Shown here piece after piece: positions 63,021 through 64,000 of a stretch of 64,000 nt of DNA; position 1 is the first letter of the stretch, and each line of letters starts with the position of its first letter. Where the stretch lies: the NCBI GenBank assembly GCA_001556025.1, contig LSIB01000144.1, positions 62,001 to 126,000 on the forward strand, written 5' to 3'. This DNA is from Rhizobiales bacterium CCH3-A5 (GTDB lineage Bacteria > Pseudomonadota > Alphaproteobacteria > Rhizobiales > Beijerinckiaceae). Made by a program: the position numbers and the translations under genes. Under the pieces are notes generated by a model. That model was not told the origin of the DNA. It was given only the letters and a program-made list of their open reading frames with translations, and ran no database searches.

Positions 63021-64000
63021 TCAGCGCAAAAGCTGGATCGGGAAGGTCAGCGCGCCAGGGTTTCGCCGGGCGCTGTCGACATCGAGTTCAAACGTCGGCG
63101 CGTCGAGCGGGCCACGCAGCACGAAAGGCACTCTCGGCGAACCGCCGGGGGGCGAGAGCAGGGCGGCGAAATCGAGCCAGCGACCGGGCAGCGAGGCCTG
63201 TCCCGAGAGCGCAACGCGGAAGGCGGTCCCAGCCATCTGCGAATCGAACAGCGTCGCGATGCCGCCCGCGACATTGGCCTGCAGCACCGCGCTCTCGAAC
63301 GCCGTCTTGCCCTGCCGCCAGTCGCGCAAGGCGAGCGCGGGGTTGCGCTCGATCCGGCGCAGCAGATCGGCAAAGGCGACGCCGCCGATCTCGCCCTGCC
63401 GCAGCACGAGCCCGGCCTTGCCGTTGAAAGAAGCCAGCATGTCCTCCCAACTGCCGCCGACGCCCTCCAGCGCCAGTTGGAGATTGCCGGCGCCGCTCAG
63501 CCGGCCGAAATCGGGCATGTCGGATGCGGCCTGGCCGAGATTGATCCGCTCGAGCCCGGCCTGAAGCCTGAGATCGACGCCACTAGCGCCAAGCACGGCG
63601 AGCACGCGCCCCTTGGCCGCGCCGCCATAGAGGCTGGCGCGCAGCAGCGAAGCCTCGAACCGCCCCTTGCGGACGAGAAGCTGCGTCGCGAGGTCGGTCA
63701 GTCGTGCGCCGTGGAAGCGCGCCGCATCCACCGAAACCCGCAGGTCGATGTCGTGGCTGGTCCAGGCCTCGAAATCGAGCGGCGTCGTATCGCGCTGGCC
63801 GAAGGCCGAGGGCGTCAGGCCGAGCCGCCCGGCGGCACGGCCGACATCGAGGCTCGCGCCGGCAAGCGTGCCAGACAGCGCCCAGCGCGGGCCGAGATCG
63901 GCGAGCTTGATCGCGCCGTCGAGCCGTTCGCCGTCCAGGCTGGCCACAACCTGGCTCAGCGAAGCCTCGCGCGGCTTCAGGAGTGCCTCAGCGGACAGGC
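63021..64000 (-). CDS. AsmA-like family protein, C-terminal part (5' end outside window)
   Basis: The frame runs open to the window edge, giving at least 325 C-terminal residues; GTG 63945-63947 is only an internal codon. Repeating beta-strand pattern with LTDLATQLLVRKGRFEASLLRASLYGGAAKGRV, LSGAGNLQLALEGVGGSWEDMLASFNGKAGLVLRQGEIGGV and the closing RVPFVLRGPLDAPTFELDVDS is typical of the AsmA C-terminal domain. These large envelope proteins of the VPS13/TamB-like superfamily are thought to help move phospholipids between membranes. Converges on gyrA with 16 nt between stops. Confidence 0.85.
   Translation of the reverse strand, partial: LSAEALLKPREASLSQVVASLDGERLDGAIKLADLGPRWALSGTLAGASLDVGRAAGRLGLTPSAFGQRDTTPLDFEAWTSHDIDLRVSVDAARFHGARLTDLATQLLVRKGRFEASLLRASLYGGAAKGRVLAVLGASGVDLRLQAGLERINLGQAASDMPDFGRLSGAGNLQLALEGVGGSWEDMLASFNGKAGLVLRQGEIGGVAFADLLRRIERNPALALRDWRQGKTAFESAVLQANVAGGIATLFDSQMAGTAFRVALSGQASLPGRWLDFAALLSPPGGSPRVPFVLRGPLDAPTFELDVDSARRNPGALTFPIQLLR

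Overview
The window is a high-GC chromosomal segment of an alphaproteobacterium, most likely of the order Hyphomicrobiales (Rhizobiales) and possibly close to Bosea or the Methylobacteriaceae. I infer this from gene order (tRNA-Trp upstream of secE-nusG, secY-adk-rpsM), codon bias, alphaproteobacterial protein forms, exact matches to the LexA box GTTC-N7-GTTC and the CtrA box TTAA-N7-TTAA, and short palindromic intergenic repeats of the rhizobial kind. The genus is a guess.

Layout. 1-2.9 kb: end of a TRAP binding protein, pncB, and an exported catalase-like protein. 2.9-5.8 kb: first tuf copy with its terminator, a small membrane protein, tRNA-Trp, secE and nusG. 5.9-8.1 kb: a chemoreceptor overlapping a cytochrome b561 gene, set between nusG and rplK. 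8.3-19.7 kb: rplK-rplA, rplJ-rplL, rpoB-rpoC. 20.2-35.7 kb: the str, S10 and spc operons (rpsL-rpsG-fusA-tuf; rpsJ to rpsQ; rplN to secY) running into adk. 36.6-37.5 kb: an inserted bile-acid/sodium symporter-type gene. 37.7-40.3 kb: the alpha operon (rpsM-rpsK-rpoA-rplQ) and a terminator. 40.4-64 kb: mixed genes. These include a TctC-type binding protein, a BLUF photoreceptor, a DegP protease with rarA, crcB and an RluC-type synthase, an exported three-repeat PsiF-like protein behind two LexA boxes, a HAD phosphatase, a biotin-dependent carboxylase subunit, a GST, small exported or membrane proteins, a rhodanese, an ABC exporter behind a possible 15-codon leader peptide, a gamma-glutamylcyclotransferase flanked by repeats, isovaleryl-CoA dehydrogenase, MarC, gyrA with an unusual quinolone-determining region, and the end of an AsmA-like protein.

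How it works together. About 35 kb encodes the core transcription and translation machinery: RNA polymerase alpha, beta and beta-prime, NusG, EF-Tu (twice), EF-G and about 30 ribosomal proteins. Nearly all of it is on the plus strand and tightly packed. Most gaps of 100 nt or more inside these operons carry strong stem-loops without T-tracts. The rplA-rplJ gap carries two mutually exclusive hairpins, one of them terminator-like.

I found no mobile element, prophage, CRISPR array or recognisable defence island. The most unusual signals are regulatory: the double LexA box, the CtrA-type box before the chemoreceptor/b561 pair, the leader ORF before the ABC exporter, and the hairpins in the ribosomal operons.
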